NCBI GenBank assembly: GCA_947259305.1
Contig: CAMYML010000005.1
Coordinates: 1 to 40,087, forward strand
Reading direction: 5' to 3'
Length of the DNA stretch: 40,087 nucleotides
From: an uncultured Gammaproteobacteria bacterium
GTDB taxonomy: Bacteria; Pseudomonadota; Gammaproteobacteria; GCA-001735895
The position numbers and the translations under genes are program-made. Positions 7,872 through 18,036 of the stretch are shown in pieces. The stretch's first letter is position 1, and each line of letters begins with the position of its first letter. The notes under the pieces are model-generated. The model saw nothing but the letters and a program-made list of their open reading frames with translations, was not told the origin of the DNA and did not search any database.

Positions 7872-8165
7872 CTACTCGGGGCTGTCTTCGGATTGCATGC
7901 TGGCTTGCGCAATCTGGCGGATCAGATCGTCGTCGGTGGAGATCTTTTCGATTTCCGCCTTCGCTTCCATTTCGTCCATCGAGGAAGATGTAATCAGGTT
8001 TTCGGCGATCTCGCGCAATGCCAGTACGGTAGGCTTGTCGTTCTCGGGGGGTACGAGCGGGTCGGCGCCCTGCGCTATCTGACGGGCACGACGCGCCGCC
8101 AGTAACACCAGGTCAAAGCGGTTTTCGACATGCTCGAGACAGTCTTCTACGGTAATTCGCGCCAT
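7872..8165 (-). CDS. rpoZ: RNA polymerase omega subunit
   Basis: Small RNA polymerase subunit that assists beta-prime folding and contributes to a ppGpp binding site. The product is 97 residues. The N-terminus [33 protein letters not shown] is the family hallmark, followed by [12 protein letters not shown]; the acidic C-terminal tail is variable as expected. It lies between gmk (77 bp upstream) and spoT (127 bp downstream) in the conserved order, which links RNA polymerase assembly to alarmone control. Confidence 0.97.
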   Translation of the reverse strand: MARITVEDCLEHVENRFDLVLLAARRARQIAQGADPLVPPENDKPTVLALREIAENLITSSSMDEMEAKAEIEKISTDDDLIRQIAQASMQSEDSPE

Positions 8166-8242
8166 TATTAAGCTCTTGATCCAAAAAGGCGCGCAATCAT
8201 AGCCGAAAAAGCAATAAATCTAAAGGTTTTACGCCAAAAAAA

Positions 8243-8869
8243 CTATTCGATTTCGGTTGGAATCGAGTCGACCAGGGCCTGGTTTTTGAGCTTCTGCCGC
8301 GCCAGCGTCAAACCCTGGGTATGGATAATCGCCTCGAGGTCGAACAGCGCCTGCTCGAAACTGTCATTAATAACGAGATATTCCGCATCGTGGTAGTGCG
8401 ACATTTCGCGATCGGCATCGCGCATACGCCGCTCGATTATGCTCTCGTCATCGGTGCCACGCGCGCGTAAACGCTGTTCCAGCTCCGCGCGTGAGGGTGG
8501 CAGAATGTAGATGCTGACGGTTTCCGGCATTTTTGCCTTGACCTGGCGCGCACCCTGCCAGTCGATTTCGAGGATGACGTGCTTGCCACTGGCCAGCAAA
8601 TGCTCGACCGAGCTGCGCGCGGTGCCGTAAAAGTTATCGAATACCCGGGCATGTTCGAGAAATTCATCATCGCCGACCATCTGGTTGAAGCGCTCGAGCG
8701 AGACGAAATGATATGCATCACCGTCGATCTCACCCGGGCGGATCGCGCGCGTTGAATGCGAAACGCAGACCGTAACCGACTCGGCGCGCTTTTCCAGCAA
8801 CGCCTTGACCAGGCTGGTTTTACCGGCGCCGGATGGCGCCGAAATGGTAAACAGGCAAGCAGTACTCAC
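8243..8869 (-). CDS. gmk: Guanylate kinase
   Basis: Phosphorylates GMP to GDP with ATP, in cytoplasmic purine nucleotide metabolism. The product is 208 residues (E. coli 207). The P-loop APSGAGKTSLVKALL is at about residues 12-26, the GMP-binding region has SHSTRAIRPGEIDGDAYHFVS near 38-58 and FLEHARVFDNFYGTA near 70-84, and the lid has RLRARGTDDESIIERRM. It is the first gene of the gmk-rpoZ-spoT run and is divergent from tcdA across about 105 bp, which must hold both promoters. Confidence 0.97.
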   Translation of the reverse strand: MSTACLFTISAPSGAGKTSLVKALLEKRAESVTVCVSHSTRAIRPGEIDGDAYHFVSLERFNQMVGDDEFLEHARVFDNFYGTARSSVEHLLASGKHVILEIDWQGARQVKAKMPETVSIYILPPSRAELEQRLRARGTDDESIIERRMRDADREMSHYHDAEYLVINDSFEQALFDLEAIIHTQGLTLARQKLKNQALVDSIPTEIE

Positions 8870-8974
8870 AAAAATCCCGGAAAATCTCGGCTCCGTTTTA
8901 TCACGGCCGCCTATTGTAATGACAGATCAACTATAGACCAATACACTTCCAGCACTAAACAAAATATTGGTCGT

Positions 8975-9772
8975 ATGCTTAGTAAAGAATACCGGCAACG
9001 TTTCGCGGGGCTGGCCAGGGTTTATGGCGAAGCCGCGCTGGCGCCGCTGCAGCGGGCTCATTTCTGCATCGTCGGCGTGGGCGGTGTCGGCTCCTGGGCA
9101 GCCGAGGCTTGCGCGCGCTCCGGCATCGGCAGTATCACGCTGATCGATCATGACGATATTGATATCAGCAACACCAACCGTCAGTTGCATACCACGACAG
9201 GCAGCCTCGGCCGTTCCAAGGTCGAAGTCCTGCGCGAGCGCATCCTCGCGATCAATCCCGAGTGTAACTGCAACGCGGTCGACGACCTGGTTACGCGTGG
9301 CAATGTCGAGAAATTCAACTTCGCGCAGTTCGATTATGTCATCGACGCGATCGATCATGTCAGCCACAAGCTGAGCCTGATGCATCACTGCCGTCGTAAC
9401 AAAATTCGCTGTGTTTCCACCGGCGGTGCCGGCGGCCTGACCGACCCGACCCAGATTGAGGTCAAGGACCTGACCCTGAGCTACAACGATCCGCTGCTCG
9501 CCAAAGTGCGGTCAACCTTACGCCAGCAACTGGATTACAGCCGCAATCCCAGGCGCCGCTATGCCATGGATTGCGTGTTTTCGACGCAACAACCGCTCTA
9601 TCCTGCTGCAAACGGAGCCGTCAGTTTTGAGAAACCGGAGGTGCCTGAGCGCACCACGCTCGATTGTGCCACCGGCATCGGCTCCTTCGTCGGCGTCACC
9701 GCCTGTTTCGGCTTCACCGCGGTCGCGCACGCGATCAAGAAGTACCTCAAAGCCATTCATCAAACCGGCTAA
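8975..9772 (+). CDS. tcdA: tRNA threonylcarbamoyladenosine dehydratase TcdA
   Basis: E1-like, ATP-dependent enzyme that cyclises t6A37 on ANN-decoding tRNAs to ct6A (formerly CsdL/YgdL). The product is 265 residues from the ATG at 8975, close to the family length; the frame is open further upstream but that part overlaps the gmk promoter region and is unlike the family. The nucleotide-binding motif VGVGGVGSWAAEACARSGIG is near residues 33-52, IDHDDIDISNTNRQLHT near 57-73, and YVIDAIDHVSHKLSLMHHC near 117-135. DCATGIGSFVGVTACFGF is in the C-terminal region. It is divergent from gmk and convergent with hutU. Confidence 0.94.
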   Translation: MLSKEYRQRFAGLARVYGEAALAPLQRAHFCIVGVGGVGSWAAEACARSGIGSITLIDHDDIDISNTNRQLHTTTGSLGRSKVEVLRERILAINPECNCNAVDDLVTRGNVEKFNFAQFDYVIDAIDHVSHKLSLMHHCRRNKIRCVSTGGAGGLTDPTQIEVKDLTLSYNDPLLAKVRSTLRQQLDYSRNPRRRYAMDCVFSTQQPLYPAANGAVSFEKPEVPERTTLDCATGIGSFVGVTACFGFTAVAHAIKKYLKAIHQTG

Positions 9773-9781
9773 TCCGTATTT

Positions 9782-9880
9782 TGTCATCCCGCGGCTTGAC
9801 CGCGGGATCCAGGGTCATGGATTACCCTATCAATCTGGATCCCGCCGATCCGACGCATCGGGTCAAGCCGCTGTATGACA
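9782..9880. repeat. Intergenic nested palindrome between convergent tcdA and hutU
   Basis: A 99-bp element bounded by TGTCAT (9782-9787) and ATGACA (9875-9880). Its left half contains a perfect hairpin, ATCCCGCGG (9786-9794) with CCGCGGGAT (9800-9808). CGGCTTGACC (9792-9801) is inverted as GGTCAAGCCG (9861-9870), and GGATCCAG (9805-9812) as CTGGATCC (9835-9842). This is the type of GTCATCCCGC... palindromic repeat often found between proteobacterial genes. Its place between two convergent stops suggests it may serve as a bidirectional terminator. Confidence 0.65.
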
Positions 9881-9916
9881 GAGTGGAGTCGGTTTTACCT
9901 GGTATTTTCCCAGGTT

Positions 9917-11590
9917 TTAAAGCTCGATCGCACCCAGGTTGAGTCCGTGCTCACGCGCGCACTGTTTGGCGATTTCGTAGCCCGCGTCCGCATGGCGCAT
10001 GACGCCACTGGCCGGATCGTTCCACAACACCCGCTTGATACGCGCCGCCGCGGCATCGGTGCCGTCGCAGCAGATCACGAGTCCGGCGTGCTGAGCATAA
10101 CCCATGCCGACGCCGCCGCCGTGGTGGAAGGATACCCAGGTGGCGCCACCCGAAGTGCTCAGCAGCAGGTTTAGCAGCGCCCAGTCGGATACCGCGTCGG
10201 AACCATCCAGCATGGCTTCGGTTTCTCGATTCGGGCTCGCCACCGATCCCGAATCGAGGTGATCCCGGCCAATTACCACCGGCGCCTTGAGTTCGCCGGA
10301 CGCCACCATTTCGTTGAAGGCGATGCCGAGTCGATCGCGGTCGCCAAGCCCGACCCAGCAGATGCGCGCCGGCAGTCCCTGGAAACTGATGCGACTTTGC
10401 GCCATGTCGAGCCAGTTGTGCAGATGCGGATCGTCCGGAATCAATTCCTTGACCCTGGCATCGGTCCTGTAGATATCCTCGGGATCGCCCGACAGCGCTA
10501 CCCAGCGAAAAGGACCAATGCCCTGGCAGAACAGCGGGCGAATATAGGCCGGTACAAAGCCCGGAAAATCAAAGGCATTACTAACGCCCTGATTGAAGGC
10601 TTCCTGCCGAATGTTGTTGCCATAATCGACGGTCGCTATGCCTTGCCCGTGAAAATCGAGCATCGCCTGTACGTGTACCGCCATCGATTCACGCGCCGCG
10701 GCGGCAACCGCCTCGGGATCGGTGGCGCGTTTCAATTCCCACTGCTCCATACTCCAGCCGATCGGCAGGTAACCGTTGACCGGGTCGTGCGCCGAGGTCT
10801 GGTCGGTAACCAGGTCCGGTTTGACCCCACGCCTGACCAGTTCGGGCAGGATTTCACCGCCATTGCCGAGCAACCCGACCGATAGCGCCTCACCTCTAGC
10901 GCAAGCGTCATCGATCATTTTCAGGGCTTCGTCTAGCGAACCGGCGCGCTTATCGAGGTACTTTGTGCGCAGACGGAAATCGATTCGCGCCGCGTCGCAT
11001 TCGATACACAGCATGCTGAAACCGGCCATGGTCGCGGCCAGCGGCTGCGCCCCGCCCATACCGCCCAGGCCCGAAGTCAGGATCCACTTGCCGCTGGTAT
11101 CAGCGTCGAAATGCTGGCGTCCGGCCTCGACAAAGGTTTCGTAGGTGCCCTGCACGATGCCCTGGCTGCCGATATAAATCCACGAGCCCGCGGTCATCTG
11201 CCCGAACATCATTAGCCCCTTGCGATCAAGCTCGTTGAAATGTTCCCAGTTGGCCCAGGCCGGCACCAGGTTGGAGTTTGCGATCAGCACGCGCGGCGCG
11301 TCGACGTGGGTTTTGAATACGCCGACCGGCTTGCCGGACTGCACCAGCAGACTTTCATCGTCCTCGAGCTGCCGCAGGCATTCGAGAATTTTATCGAAGC
11401 ATTCCCAGTTGCGCGCGGCGCGGCCAATGCCGCCGTACACGATCAGCTGCTCCGGTTTCTCGGCAACCTCGGGATCGAGATTATTTTGAATCATGCGGTA
11501 AGGCGCTTCGGTAAGCCAGCTCTTGCAGCTTAACTCGTTACCGCGCGGGGCGCGGATCTTACGGCTGTTGTCGGTTCTGTCTAAAGGCAT
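9917..11590 (-). CDS. hutU: Urocanate hydratase (urocanase)
   Basis: NAD-dependent hydratase converting urocanate to 4-imidazolone-5-propionate, step two of histidine degradation. The product is 557 residues, the standard size. Motifs include [31 protein letters not shown] near 14-44, [12 protein letters not shown] near 51, the NAD-binding [19 protein letters not shown] near 170-188, and the catalytic cysteine region [16 protein letters not shown] near 409-424. [32 protein letters not shown] and [19 protein letters not shown] follow near the C-terminus. It is the third gene of hutI-hutC-hutU, 23 bp after hutC. Confidence 0.98.
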   Translation of the reverse strand: MPLDRTDNSRKIRAPRGNELSCKSWLTEAPYRMIQNNLDPEVAEKPEQLIVYGGIGRAARNWECFDKILECLRQLEDDESLLVQSGKPVGVFKTHVDAPRVLIANSNLVPAWANWEHFNELDRKGLMMFGQMTAGSWIYIGSQGIVQGTYETFVEAGRQHFDADTSGKWILTSGLGGMGGAQPLAATMAGFSMLCIECDAARIDFRLRTKYLDKRAGSLDEALKMIDDACARGEALSVGLLGNGGEILPELVRRGVKPDLVTDQTSAHDPVNGYLPIGWSMEQWELKRATDPEAVAAAARESMAVHVQAMLDFHGQGIATVDYGNNIRQEAFNQGVSNAFDFPGFVPAYIRPLFCQGIGPFRWVALSGDPEDIYRTDARVKELIPDDPHLHNWLDMAQSRISFQGLPARICWVGLGDRDRLGIAFNEMVASGELKAPVVIGRDHLDSGSVASPNRETEAMLDGSDAVSDWALLNLLLSTSGGATWVSFHHGGGVGMGYAQHAGLVICCDGTDAAAARIKRVLWNDPASGVMRHADAGYEIAKQCAREHGLNLGAIEL

Positions 11591-11613
11591 TTTGGTTTCC
11601 TCGTACCGGTCGG

Positions 11614-12375
11614 TTAACGCAGTTGATATTCGTTGGTGGCATAACGCGCGCCGAGTTCGTAGCGATCCCCCGGATAGGTTAATGTCACGTAGGTAACGAC
11701 CTGGGCATTTTTCCAGGTACGTCGAGTCAGTTGCAGGCAGGGTTGATGTTTAGCCATCGACAGCAACGATTGCGTGTCGGGGTCGGGCAAAATCGCGCTC
11801 ACGCGGTGCTCCATCTCGTCGGGTTTGAATTGCCCAAGCAGGTAAGCGGTGGCGGTCTGCGTCGAGAAATCCTGATCGATGAAGGCCGGCATCAGCGTCG
11901 GGTTGACGTAGCGCGATTCCAGCTGGATCGGCAAATCGTCCTGGTAGTGCACCGCGCGCAGGCGGTAGACCCGGCTGGCATCCGCCAGCTCCATCCAGGC
12001 TGCGATCGCAGACGACGCCGCTACCGTCTCGAGCTGTAATACCTTCGAGTCATGGCGTTTGCCGTCCTGTTCGATTTCGAGCGCGATATCCTGCAGTTCG
12101 ATCAGGCTCGCATGCCGTGGCATTTCGGCGACGAAAGAACCGAGCCCGTGCACGCGCCTGACCAGGCCGGCCTGGGCCAATTCACGCAGCGCCCGGTTAA
12201 TCGTCATGCGGCTCACATCGAGGGCGCCGACCAGATCGTTTTCGGAGGGCAGCTTCTGCCCGGCACTCCATTCGCCGCTGTTGATGCGCTGTTCGATAAT
12301 TCGTTTGATCTGGCGGTAGATCGGTTCCGGCGCCGCCTTGTTGATGTCGTCGAAACTGTCGAGTAGCGCGCTCAT
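11614..12375 (-). CDS. hutC: Histidine utilisation repressor HutC (GntR/UTRA family)
   Basis: Transcriptional repressor that releases hut operators when it binds urocanate. The product is 253 residues from the ATG at 12373-12375; the upstream open frame overlaps hutI and is unlike the family. The GntR winged helix-turn-helix occupies about residues 15-85: [22 protein letters not shown], then [47 protein letters not shown] ligand domain follows, with [12 protein letters not shown] near 150. Its start overlaps the hutI stop in an ATGA tetranucleotide, so it is translationally coupled. Its probable operator is the palindrome at 13614-13633. Confidence 0.95.
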   Translation of the reverse strand: MSALLDSFDDINKAAPEPIYRQIKRIIEQRINSGEWSAGQKLPSENDLVGALDVSRMTINRALRELAQAGLVRRVHGLGSFVAEMPRHASLIELQDIALEIEQDGKRHDSKVLQLETVAASSAIAAWMELADASRVYRLRAVHYQDDLPIQLESRYVNPTLMPAFIDQDFSTQTATAYLLGQFKPDEMEHRVSAILPDPDTQSLLSMAKHQPCLQLTRRTWKNAQVVTYVTLTYPGDRYELGARYATNEYQLR

Positions 12376-13595
12376 AACGGCGCCCCCGGATGACGCCATT
12401 GGCCACCCTGCATGACCGCGGCGCAAGGATTGACGCCGAGACGGTAGCTCAGCATCGACGGCCGAGTGACGTCCCACAGCACGATGTCTGCCTGTTTACC
12501 GGTTTCGAGCGAACCGATGTCATTATCCAGACCGAGTGCCCGGGCCGCATTGAGCGTAACACCGCGCAAGGCCTCGGCCGGGGTCAGGCGGAACAGCGTG
12601 CAGGCCATATTCATGATGAGCAACAACGAGTGCACCGGCGAGCTGCCCGGATTGGCATCGGTGGCCAGCGCGATCGGCACCCGCTGTTCGCGCAGGGCGG
12701 CAATCGGCGGCAGTTGCGTCTCACGCAGCACGTAGTAAGCGCCCGGCAGCAGCACCGCAACCGCGCCGCTGGCGGCAAGCTTGCCGACATCGGCGGCGTT
12801 CAGGTATTCCAGATGATCGACCGATAATGCGCCTCGCCCCGCCGCCATCGCGGCGCCGCCGAGATCGCTCAGCTGTTCGACATGCGCCTTCACCGGCAGT
12901 CCCATGGCTTGCGCGCATGCGAGCACCCGTTCGCCCTGCGCAAGGTCGAAGGCAATCGATTCGATAAAGACGTCGACCGCATCGACCAGGCCTTCGCGCT
13001 GCGCCCGCGGCAGCATTTCTTCGCACACCAGCGTGATGTAGTCATCTGCGCGCCCCTGGTATTCCGGCGGCAACGCATGCGCGCCGAGAAAAGTCTTCTG
13101 CACGCGCAGCTTGAATTCATTTGCGAGCCTGGCCGCTACGCGCAACATTTTGATTTCATTGTCGCTGTCGAGCCCGTAGCCCGACTTGATCTCGAGCGTG
13201 GTCACGCCCTCGGCCAGCAGGGCCCTGATGCGCGGTAGCGCCTCGGTAAACAGCAGCTCTTCGCTGGCGGCCCGGGTCGCATTCACCGTCGAGACGATGC
13301 CGCCACCGGACGCGGCGATTTCGGCATAGCTCGCGCCTTCGAGGCGTAGCTCGAATTCGTCGGCGCGATCGCCGCCATATACCAGGTGGGTATGGCAATC
13401 GATCAGGCCAGGAGTCAGCAGCCGTTGCCGGCAGTCGATTACCGCGGCCGCATCGGGGGTCGGGCGCTCGGCCATATTTCCGACCCAGGCGATTTTATCG
13501 CCGTCCACCAGCAACGCGGCCTGCTGGCGCAGTCCGTAACCGGATTCGTCCTGCATCGAAGCGAGGGTTGCGTTGATGAACAGAGTTTGAGACAT
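12372..13595 (-). CDS. hutI: Imidazolonepropionase
   Basis: Metal-dependent amidohydrolase opening 4-imidazolone-5-propionate to N-formimino-L-glutamate, step three of the hut pathway. The product is 407 residues (family about 405). The metal-binding TPGLIDCHTHLVYGGDRADEFELRL has His68 and His70, and GGGIVSTVNATRAAS near 97, EIKSGYGLD near 136 and TFLGAHALPPEY near 168 also match. VKAHVEQLSDLGGA and LATDANPGSSPVHSLLLIMNMACTLFRLTPAEAL complete the pattern. It is the first gene of the leftward hut operon, and its start lies 18 bp from the proposed HutC operator. Confidence 0.98.
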   Translation of the reverse strand: MSQTLFINATLASMQDESGYGLRQQAALLVDGDKIAWVGNMAERPTPDAAAVIDCRQRLLTPGLIDCHTHLVYGGDRADEFELRLEGASYAEIAASGGGIVSTVNATRAASEELLFTEALPRIRALLAEGVTTLEIKSGYGLDSDNEIKMLRVAARLANEFKLRVQKTFLGAHALPPEYQGRADDYITLVCEEMLPRAQREGLVDAVDVFIESIAFDLAQGERVLACAQAMGLPVKAHVEQLSDLGGAAMAAGRGALSVDHLEYLNAADVGKLAASGAVAVLLPGAYYVLRETQLPPIAALREQRVPIALATDANPGSSPVHSLLLIMNMACTLFRLTPAEALRGVTLNAARALGLDNDIGSLETGKQADIVLWDVTRPSMLSYRLGVNPCAAVMQGGQWRHPGAPL

Positions 13596-13613
13596 TTAGA
13601 GTTGCTGTGATCT

Positions 13614-13633
13614 ATACTTGTATATACAAGTAT
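13614..13633. promoter_or_regulatory. Perfect 20-bp palindrome: probable HutC operator
   Basis: ATACTTGTATATACAAGTAT is a perfect inverted repeat in the 87-bp gap between divergent hutI and hutF. Known HutC sites centre on a TGTATATACA-type core, which this contains exactly. Its central position would let one HutC dimer control both transcription units. The operator assignment is inference from family knowledge plus position; the palindrome itself is seen directly. Confidence 0.85.
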
Positions 13634-13682
13634 GGTACGCTGCTTTTCCCGTAAACGCAACATGGCTCCACGGAAACTGGGT

Positions 13683-15047
13683 ATGACAACAAAAATCTGG
13701 GCTGCGTCGGCGTTGCTGGCCAGCGGTTGGGCCGAATCGGTCGAAATCAGTATCGATGCCAGTGGCGAGATCGAGACGATCGCACCCGATACGGCGTACG
13801 CTTCCGGGGACCGGGTAGAAGTTCTGGTCCCGGCAATCCCGAACGTGCATTCGCACGCGCACCAGCGCGCGATGTCGGGCCTCGGCGAACGCGCGGGTAA
13901 CCGCGAAGACAGTTTCTGGACCTGGCGCAAGGTCATGTACCACTATCTCGAGCGCATTCAACCCGAACACCTGTTCCACATCGCGGCCCAGCTCTACCTG
14001 GAAATGCTCAAGGCCGGTTACAGCTGCGTCGGAGAATTCCAGTACCTGCACCACGATATCGACGGACAGGCCTACGCCAATCGAGCCGAAATGAGCCTGC
14101 AATGCCTGCAGGCGGCGCGCAGCGTCGGTCTCGGCTTTACCGCGCTACCGGTACTGTATCGCTACGGTGGTTTCGGCGGCGCCCCTCCGCTGGACGGTCA
14201 AAAGCGCTTTATCAACCAAGCCGATGGTTTCGTCGATATCGTCAAATCGCTGCAACAGGCGACCGCCGGCGACGCCAACGCGGCGGTCGGCATCGCACCC
14301 CATTCGTTGCGCGCGATCAATCGGGAATTGCTAAGCGAAGTCATCGGCGGCCTCGATGATCTCGCGGCGATCCACATTCATATCGCCGAGCAAACCAGGG
14401 AAGTCGACGACTGCCTCGCGTGGAGCGGCCAGCGACCGGTCGCGTGGCTGCTGGATAATTTCGACGTCGAGCGCGACTGGTGCCTGATCCACGCCACACA
14501 CATGGACGCCGCCGAAACCAGGGACATGGCCGCCAGTGGCTGCATCGCCGGACTATGCCCGACTACCGAAGCCAATCTCGGCGACGGTTTTTTCAATGCG
14601 GTCGACTACCTCGGGCATCGAGGTCGCTGGGCGATCGGGTCGGACAGCCATATTTCGATCGATCCGGTCGAAGAGCTGCGCTGGCTCGAATACGGTATGC
14701 GCCTGCAAACCCGACGCCGCAACGTGCTGGCGTCAACGACCACGACAAACACCGGCCGCAACCTGTTCGACGCGGCGCTCGCCGGCGGCGCACAGGCCTG
14801 CGGGCGCGCCATCGGCAGCATCGAACCGGGATACCGCGCCGATTTGCTCGCGCTGGACAGCGACCATCCCCGACTCTACGGACGCCGCCAGGATGACCTG
14901 ATCGATAGCTGGATATTTTCCGGCAACGAAAACCTGGTGCGCGACGTCTATATCGGTGGCGTCAAACTGATTGCGAACGGCGCGCACGCAAAGCAGGACA
15001 TGATCGCGCAAAATTACCGTGCTACGCTCGATCGACTGACGGGCTAG
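13683..15047 (+). CDS. hutF: Formimidoylglutamate deiminase HutF
   Basis: Amidohydrolase-superfamily enzyme that deiminates N-formimino-L-glutamate to N-formyl-L-glutamate and ammonia, step four of the five-step hut route. The product is 454 residues from the ATG at 13683 (MTTKIWAASALLASGWAE); the longer frame from 13632 would start inside the proposed operator. Metal ligands are recognisable: PNVHSHAHQRAM near residues 53-64, the AIHIHIAEQTREV block near 235, LIHATHMD near 270 and the aspartate in IGSDSHISIDPVEELRWLEYG near 320. The first gene of the rightward hut unit, 9 bp before hutH. Confidence 0.95.
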   Translation: MTTKIWAASALLASGWAESVEISIDASGEIETIAPDTAYASGDRVEVLVPAIPNVHSHAHQRAMSGLGERAGNREDSFWTWRKVMYHYLERIQPEHLFHIAAQLYLEMLKAGYSCVGEFQYLHHDIDGQAYANRAEMSLQCLQAARSVGLGFTALPVLYRYGGFGGAPPLDGQKRFINQADGFVDIVKSLQQATAGDANAAVGIAPHSLRAINRELLSEVIGGLDDLAAIHIHIAEQTREVDDCLAWSGQRPVAWLLDNFDVERDWCLIHATHMDAAETRDMAASGCIAGLCPTTEANLGDGFFNAVDYLGHRGRWAIGSDSHISIDPVEELRWLEYGMRLQTRRRNVLASTTTTNTGRNLFDAALAGGAQACGRAIGSIEPGYRADLLALDSDHPRLYGRRQDDLIDSWIFSGNENLVRDVYIGGVKLIANGAHAKQDMIAQNYRATLDRLTG

Positions 15048-15050
15048 GAG
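15046..15050 (+). promoter_or_regulatory. Ribosome binding site supporting the GTG start of hutH
   Basis: AGGAG at 15046-15050 overlaps the hutF stop region and lies six bases before GTG 15057-15059. It decides this GTG as the hutH start and suggests coupling to hutF translation. Confidence 0.6.
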
Positions 15051-15056
15051 ATTGTT

Positions 15057-16604
15057 GTGACAAAAGCTTTATTGTTGACGCCAGGCTCGACGGGCCTGAC
15101 CGAACTGCGTCATATCTATCGTCAGGACCTGTGCGCTGACATCAACGAAGCCTGCAAATCCCGGGTCGATGCCGCTGCCCGAATAGTCGCCGAAGCGGCG
15201 CAAAACGAGGCGCCGGTTTACGGTATCAATACCGGTTTCGGTAAACTCGCGAGCACGCGTATTCCGGCCGAGCAGTTAACGCAACTGCAACGCAACCTGA
15301 TCCTGTCGCACTGTTGCGGCGTTGGTACGCCGTTACCCCGGGCGGTGGTGCGCCTGGTCATCGTGCTCAAAATGCTGTCGCTCGGGCGCGGCGCCTCCGG
15401 CGTACGCTGGGAAATCATCGAGCGCCTGCAAACCATGCTGCGGCTCGACATGATTCCCGTTATTCCGGGACAGGGTTCGGTCGGCGCCTCGGGTGACCTC
15501 GCCCCGCTGGCGCATCTGACCGCGGCCATGATCGGCGAAGGCTACGTATTTTTCCGCGATGACAAGATGCCGGCTGCAGCGGCACTCAAAGCGGCCGGTC
15601 TCGAACCGCTGGTACTGGGTCCCAAGGAGGGTCTGGGCATGATCAACGGCACCCAGGTATCGACCGCGCTCGCGCTAGGCGCCCTGTTCGACGCATGGAA
15701 TCTGGCGCAGACCGCGCTGGTTGCGGGCGCGTTGACGACCGATGCGCTGATGGGTTCGACGCGCCCGTTTCGCCCCGAAATCCACGCACTGCGCGGGTTG
15801 CCCGGTCAAATCGATGCCGCACGCTGCCTGAGTGCTCTACTCGAAGGCTCGGCGATCCGTGAATCGCATCGTGAAGACGACGCGCGCGTGCAGGACCCCT
15901 ACAGCCTTCGCTGCCAGCCCCAGGTAATGGGCGCCTGCCTCGATCAGTTCCGCCAGGTCGCGCAAATGCTGGAGATCGAAGCCAACGCGGTTACCGATAA
16001 CCCGATCGTGGTAATCGAAGACGGCTCGATTCTATCCGGTGGTAATTTTCACGCCGAACCGGTCGCATTTGGCGCCGACCAGTGCGCGCTGGCGATTTCC
16101 GAAATCGGCTCGATCGCCCAACGCCGGATTGCGAACACGGTCGACCCGGCGCAAAACTTCGGCTTGCCGGCGTTCGTTTCTCCCGATCCCGGGCTCAATT
16201 CCGGTTTCATGATCGCGGAGGTAACCGCGGCCGCCCTGATGGCGGAAAACAAGCAGCGCGCGGCACCCTGCTCGATCGACTCGACCCCGACCAGCGCCAA
16301 CCAGGAAGACCACGTCTCGATGGCCTGTCATGCGGCGCGACGGCTTGGCGAGATGAACCACAACATGGCGCATATCATCGCCATCGAGTTACTGATTTCG
16401 GTACAGGCCATCGAGTTTCGCGCACCCCTGGAAACCAGTCCGCGCTTGACCCGGGTCATGCAGCAAGTCAGAAGCGTGGTGGCGCCGCTCGAGGGCGATC
16501 GCTATCTCGCCGACGATATCGCCGCGATCAAGCAGCTGGTGATGGGTCGCAGTATCATCAAACCCCTGGTCGTGGACGGATCGTTGCCGCGGCTTCAGCC
16601 ATGA
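15057..16604 (+). CDS. hutH: Histidine ammonia-lyase
   Basis: First enzyme of histidine degradation, removing ammonia from L-histidine to give urocanate with an autocatalytic MIO electrophile. The product is 515 residues. The MIO-forming Ala144-Ser145-Gly146 lies in [17 protein letters not shown]. Also present are [11 protein letters not shown] near 55, [12 protein letters not shown] near 79, [15 protein letters not shown] near 280 and AVTDNPIVV near 311, followed by [11 protein letters not shown] and [24 protein letters not shown] start with a clear AGGAG site. Its stop overlaps the hutG start in ATGA (16601-16604). Confidence 0.98.
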   Translation: MTKALLLTPGSTGLTELRHIYRQDLCADINEACKSRVDAAARIVAEAAQNEAPVYGINTGFGKLASTRIPAEQLTQLQRNLILSHCCGVGTPLPRAVVRLVIVLKMLSLGRGASGVRWEIIERLQTMLRLDMIPVIPGQGSVGASGDLAPLAHLTAAMIGEGYVFFRDDKMPAAAALKAAGLEPLVLGPKEGLGMINGTQVSTALALGALFDAWNLAQTALVAGALTTDALMGSTRPFRPEIHALRGLPGQIDAARCLSALLEGSAIRESHREDDARVQDPYSLRCQPQVMGACLDQFRQVAQMLEIEANAVTDNPIVVIEDGSILSGGNFHAEPVAFGADQCALAISEIGSIAQRRIANTVDPAQNFGLPAFVSPDPGLNSGFMIAEVTAAALMAENKQRAAPCSIDSTPTSANQEDHVSMACHAARRLGEMNHNMAHIIAIELLISVQAIEFRAPLETSPRLTRVMQQVRSVVAPLEGDRYLADDIAAIKQLVMGRSIIKPLVVDGSLPRLQP

Positions 16605-17383
16605 AACCGGAAGTGACAACAGGCCAGGGGCCATTGTTGCTGGCCCAGCCACACGGCGGTCTCGAAATTCCTGACGCGATTTTTGCGCGCCTCAATCCGC
16701 AGGGCCAGGCGCGCGCCGATACCGACTGGCATATCAGCCGGCTCTATGCCGACCTGGTTGCCGAGGCAACGGTGGTCAGCACTCCGATTCATCGCTATGT
16801 CATCGATGCCAACCGCGATCCCGCGGATCAGTCGCTGTACCCCGGACAGAACACCACCAGCCTGTGTCCGACCACGACTTTCGACGGCGCAGATATTTAT
16901 CTTGCCGGCCAGGCGCCTGCGGCCGATGAAATTCACGACCGGCAGCTACGTTATTACCAGCCTTACCACGATGCCCTGCGCGAACAACTGGAGCTGATTC
17001 ATCAGCGGCATGGCTTTGCCATACTTTACGACTGCCATTCGATTCGCTCACTCGTGCCTTACCTGTTCGACGGCAAACTCCCCGATTTCAATATCGGCAG
17101 CAATAGCGGCGCAAGCTGCAACCCGGCCATCGAAGCAGCCGTATGCAAGATTTGCGCTGCGGCCCAGGGCTATTCCGCGGTGACCAACGGCCGCTTCAAA
17201 GGCGGCTGGACCACGCGCCACTATGGCCAGCCCGAGCGGGGTATGCATGCCATTCAGATGGAATTGTCACAATACAATTACATGCAGGAGCAAGAGCCCT
17301 GGCATTATGATGAAGGCAAGGCCGGCCAGCTTCGTGTTATTCTTGCGGCAATTTTGCAGAGCCTGGTTCGTGTTTTCGGCTAA
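16601..17383 (+). CDS. hutG: N-formylglutamate deformylase HutG
   Basis: Hydrolyses N-formyl-L-glutamate to glutamate and formate, the last step of the HutF-dependent pathway. The product is 260 residues from the ATG at 16601, chosen because it overlaps the hutH stop by four bases; the open frame upstream is only the other frame of hutH. Family motifs are [14 protein letters not shown] near 11, [13 protein letters not shown] near 39, [31 protein letters not shown] near 66-96, [24 protein letters not shown] near 145 and [16 protein letters not shown] near 200. Having both HutF and HutG, the locus uses the formylglutamate branch rather than formiminoglutamase. Confidence 0.95.
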   Translation: MKPEVTTGQGPLLLAQPHGGLEIPDAIFARLNPQGQARADTDWHISRLYADLVAEATVVSTPIHRYVIDANRDPADQSLYPGQNTTSLCPTTTFDGADIYLAGQAPAADEIHDRQLRYYQPYHDALREQLELIHQRHGFAILYDCHSIRSLVPYLFDGKLPDFNIGSNSGASCNPAIEAAVCKICAAAQGYSAVTNGRFKGGWTTRHYGQPERGMHAIQMELSQYNYMQEQEPWHYDEGKAGQLRVILAAILQSLVRVFG

Positions 17384-17396
17384 GACCTTATTGTAA

Positions 17397-17999
17397 ATGT
17401 TGCAGATTACAAAAAACCCCATCGGCATGGACAAGGAACGCATGTGCTTCGTGCATCCCGAAGACCCGCGCCTGGCGATCAAGATTGCCAGGAACGAGGT
17501 CAGCCAACAGTCGCAGCGGGAAATCAAGTTTTATCGCAGGCTGAAAAAACGCGGTAACGTTACCGACATGCATATTCCGGGGTTTCACGGCCTTTGCGAA
17601 ACCAATCGCGGCAGCGGCATCGTCGTCGACCTGGTGCGTAACTATGACGGCGAGATATCGCGACCGCTCAACTGGTACCTGGCCCAGGGTTACCCGATCG
17701 AGGATTTCGAGCCTGGCCTGGAGGAGCTAAGGCAGTCGTTCCTGAAAAACCTGATCATCTTCAACCACGAACTGACGATCGGAAATCTTCTAGTCAAAAA
17801 GATTTCCGTCACCCGGATACGCATGGTTGCCATCGACGGGCTTGGCGACCTGGGGGCGCTCGACTGGCTGGACGTTTTTCCGTTCCTGGTGCGGCGTAAG
17901 ATAAATCGCCGCTGGCAGGGTTTTATCAATCGCCTGTACCTCAGCCGCGAAGTACGGCAACAGCGCGAGGCGCTAGAACAGCATTCGCTGCCCGAGTGA
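17397..17999 (+). CDS. YrbL-like protein (kinase-fold, PhoP-regulon family)
   Basis: The 200-residue product resembles E. coli YrbL, a protein-kinase-like family of unknown activity regulated by PhoP in enterics. Matching features are the N-terminal RMCFVHPEDPRLAIKIA (YrbL: KCYAHPED..CIKI), QREIKFYRRLKKRG near 41-54, IPGFHGLCETNRGSGIVVDLVRNYDG near 61-86, LTIGNLLVKKI near 126 and a C-terminal RRKINRRWQGFINRLY near 166. The typical catalytic HRD/DFG residues of active kinases are not evident. It starts 13 bp after the hutG stop, so it could be the last gene of the hutF-H-G transcript. Any role in histidine use is unknown. Confidence 0.72.
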   Translation: MLQITKNPIGMDKERMCFVHPEDPRLAIKIARNEVSQQSQREIKFYRRLKKRGNVTDMHIPGFHGLCETNRGSGIVVDLVRNYDGEISRPLNWYLAQGYPIEDFEPGLEELRQSFLKNLIIFNHELTIGNLLVKKISVTRIRMVAIDGLGDLGALDWLDVFPFLVRRKINRRWQGFINRLYLSREVRQQREALEQHSLPE

Positions 18000-18036
18000 T
18001 AAAGTTCAGAATCCGCAGCCAGAGTAAATCAGGTAA

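Noticed and set aside
8756..8974. Extended N-terminus for tcdA
   Set aside because: It overlaps gmk on the other strand and does not resemble the family; the ATG at 8975 gives the known start.
13632..13682. Extended N-terminus for hutF
   Set aside because: It would start inside the operator palindrome and adds basic residues (MVRCFSRKRN) not expected in HutF.
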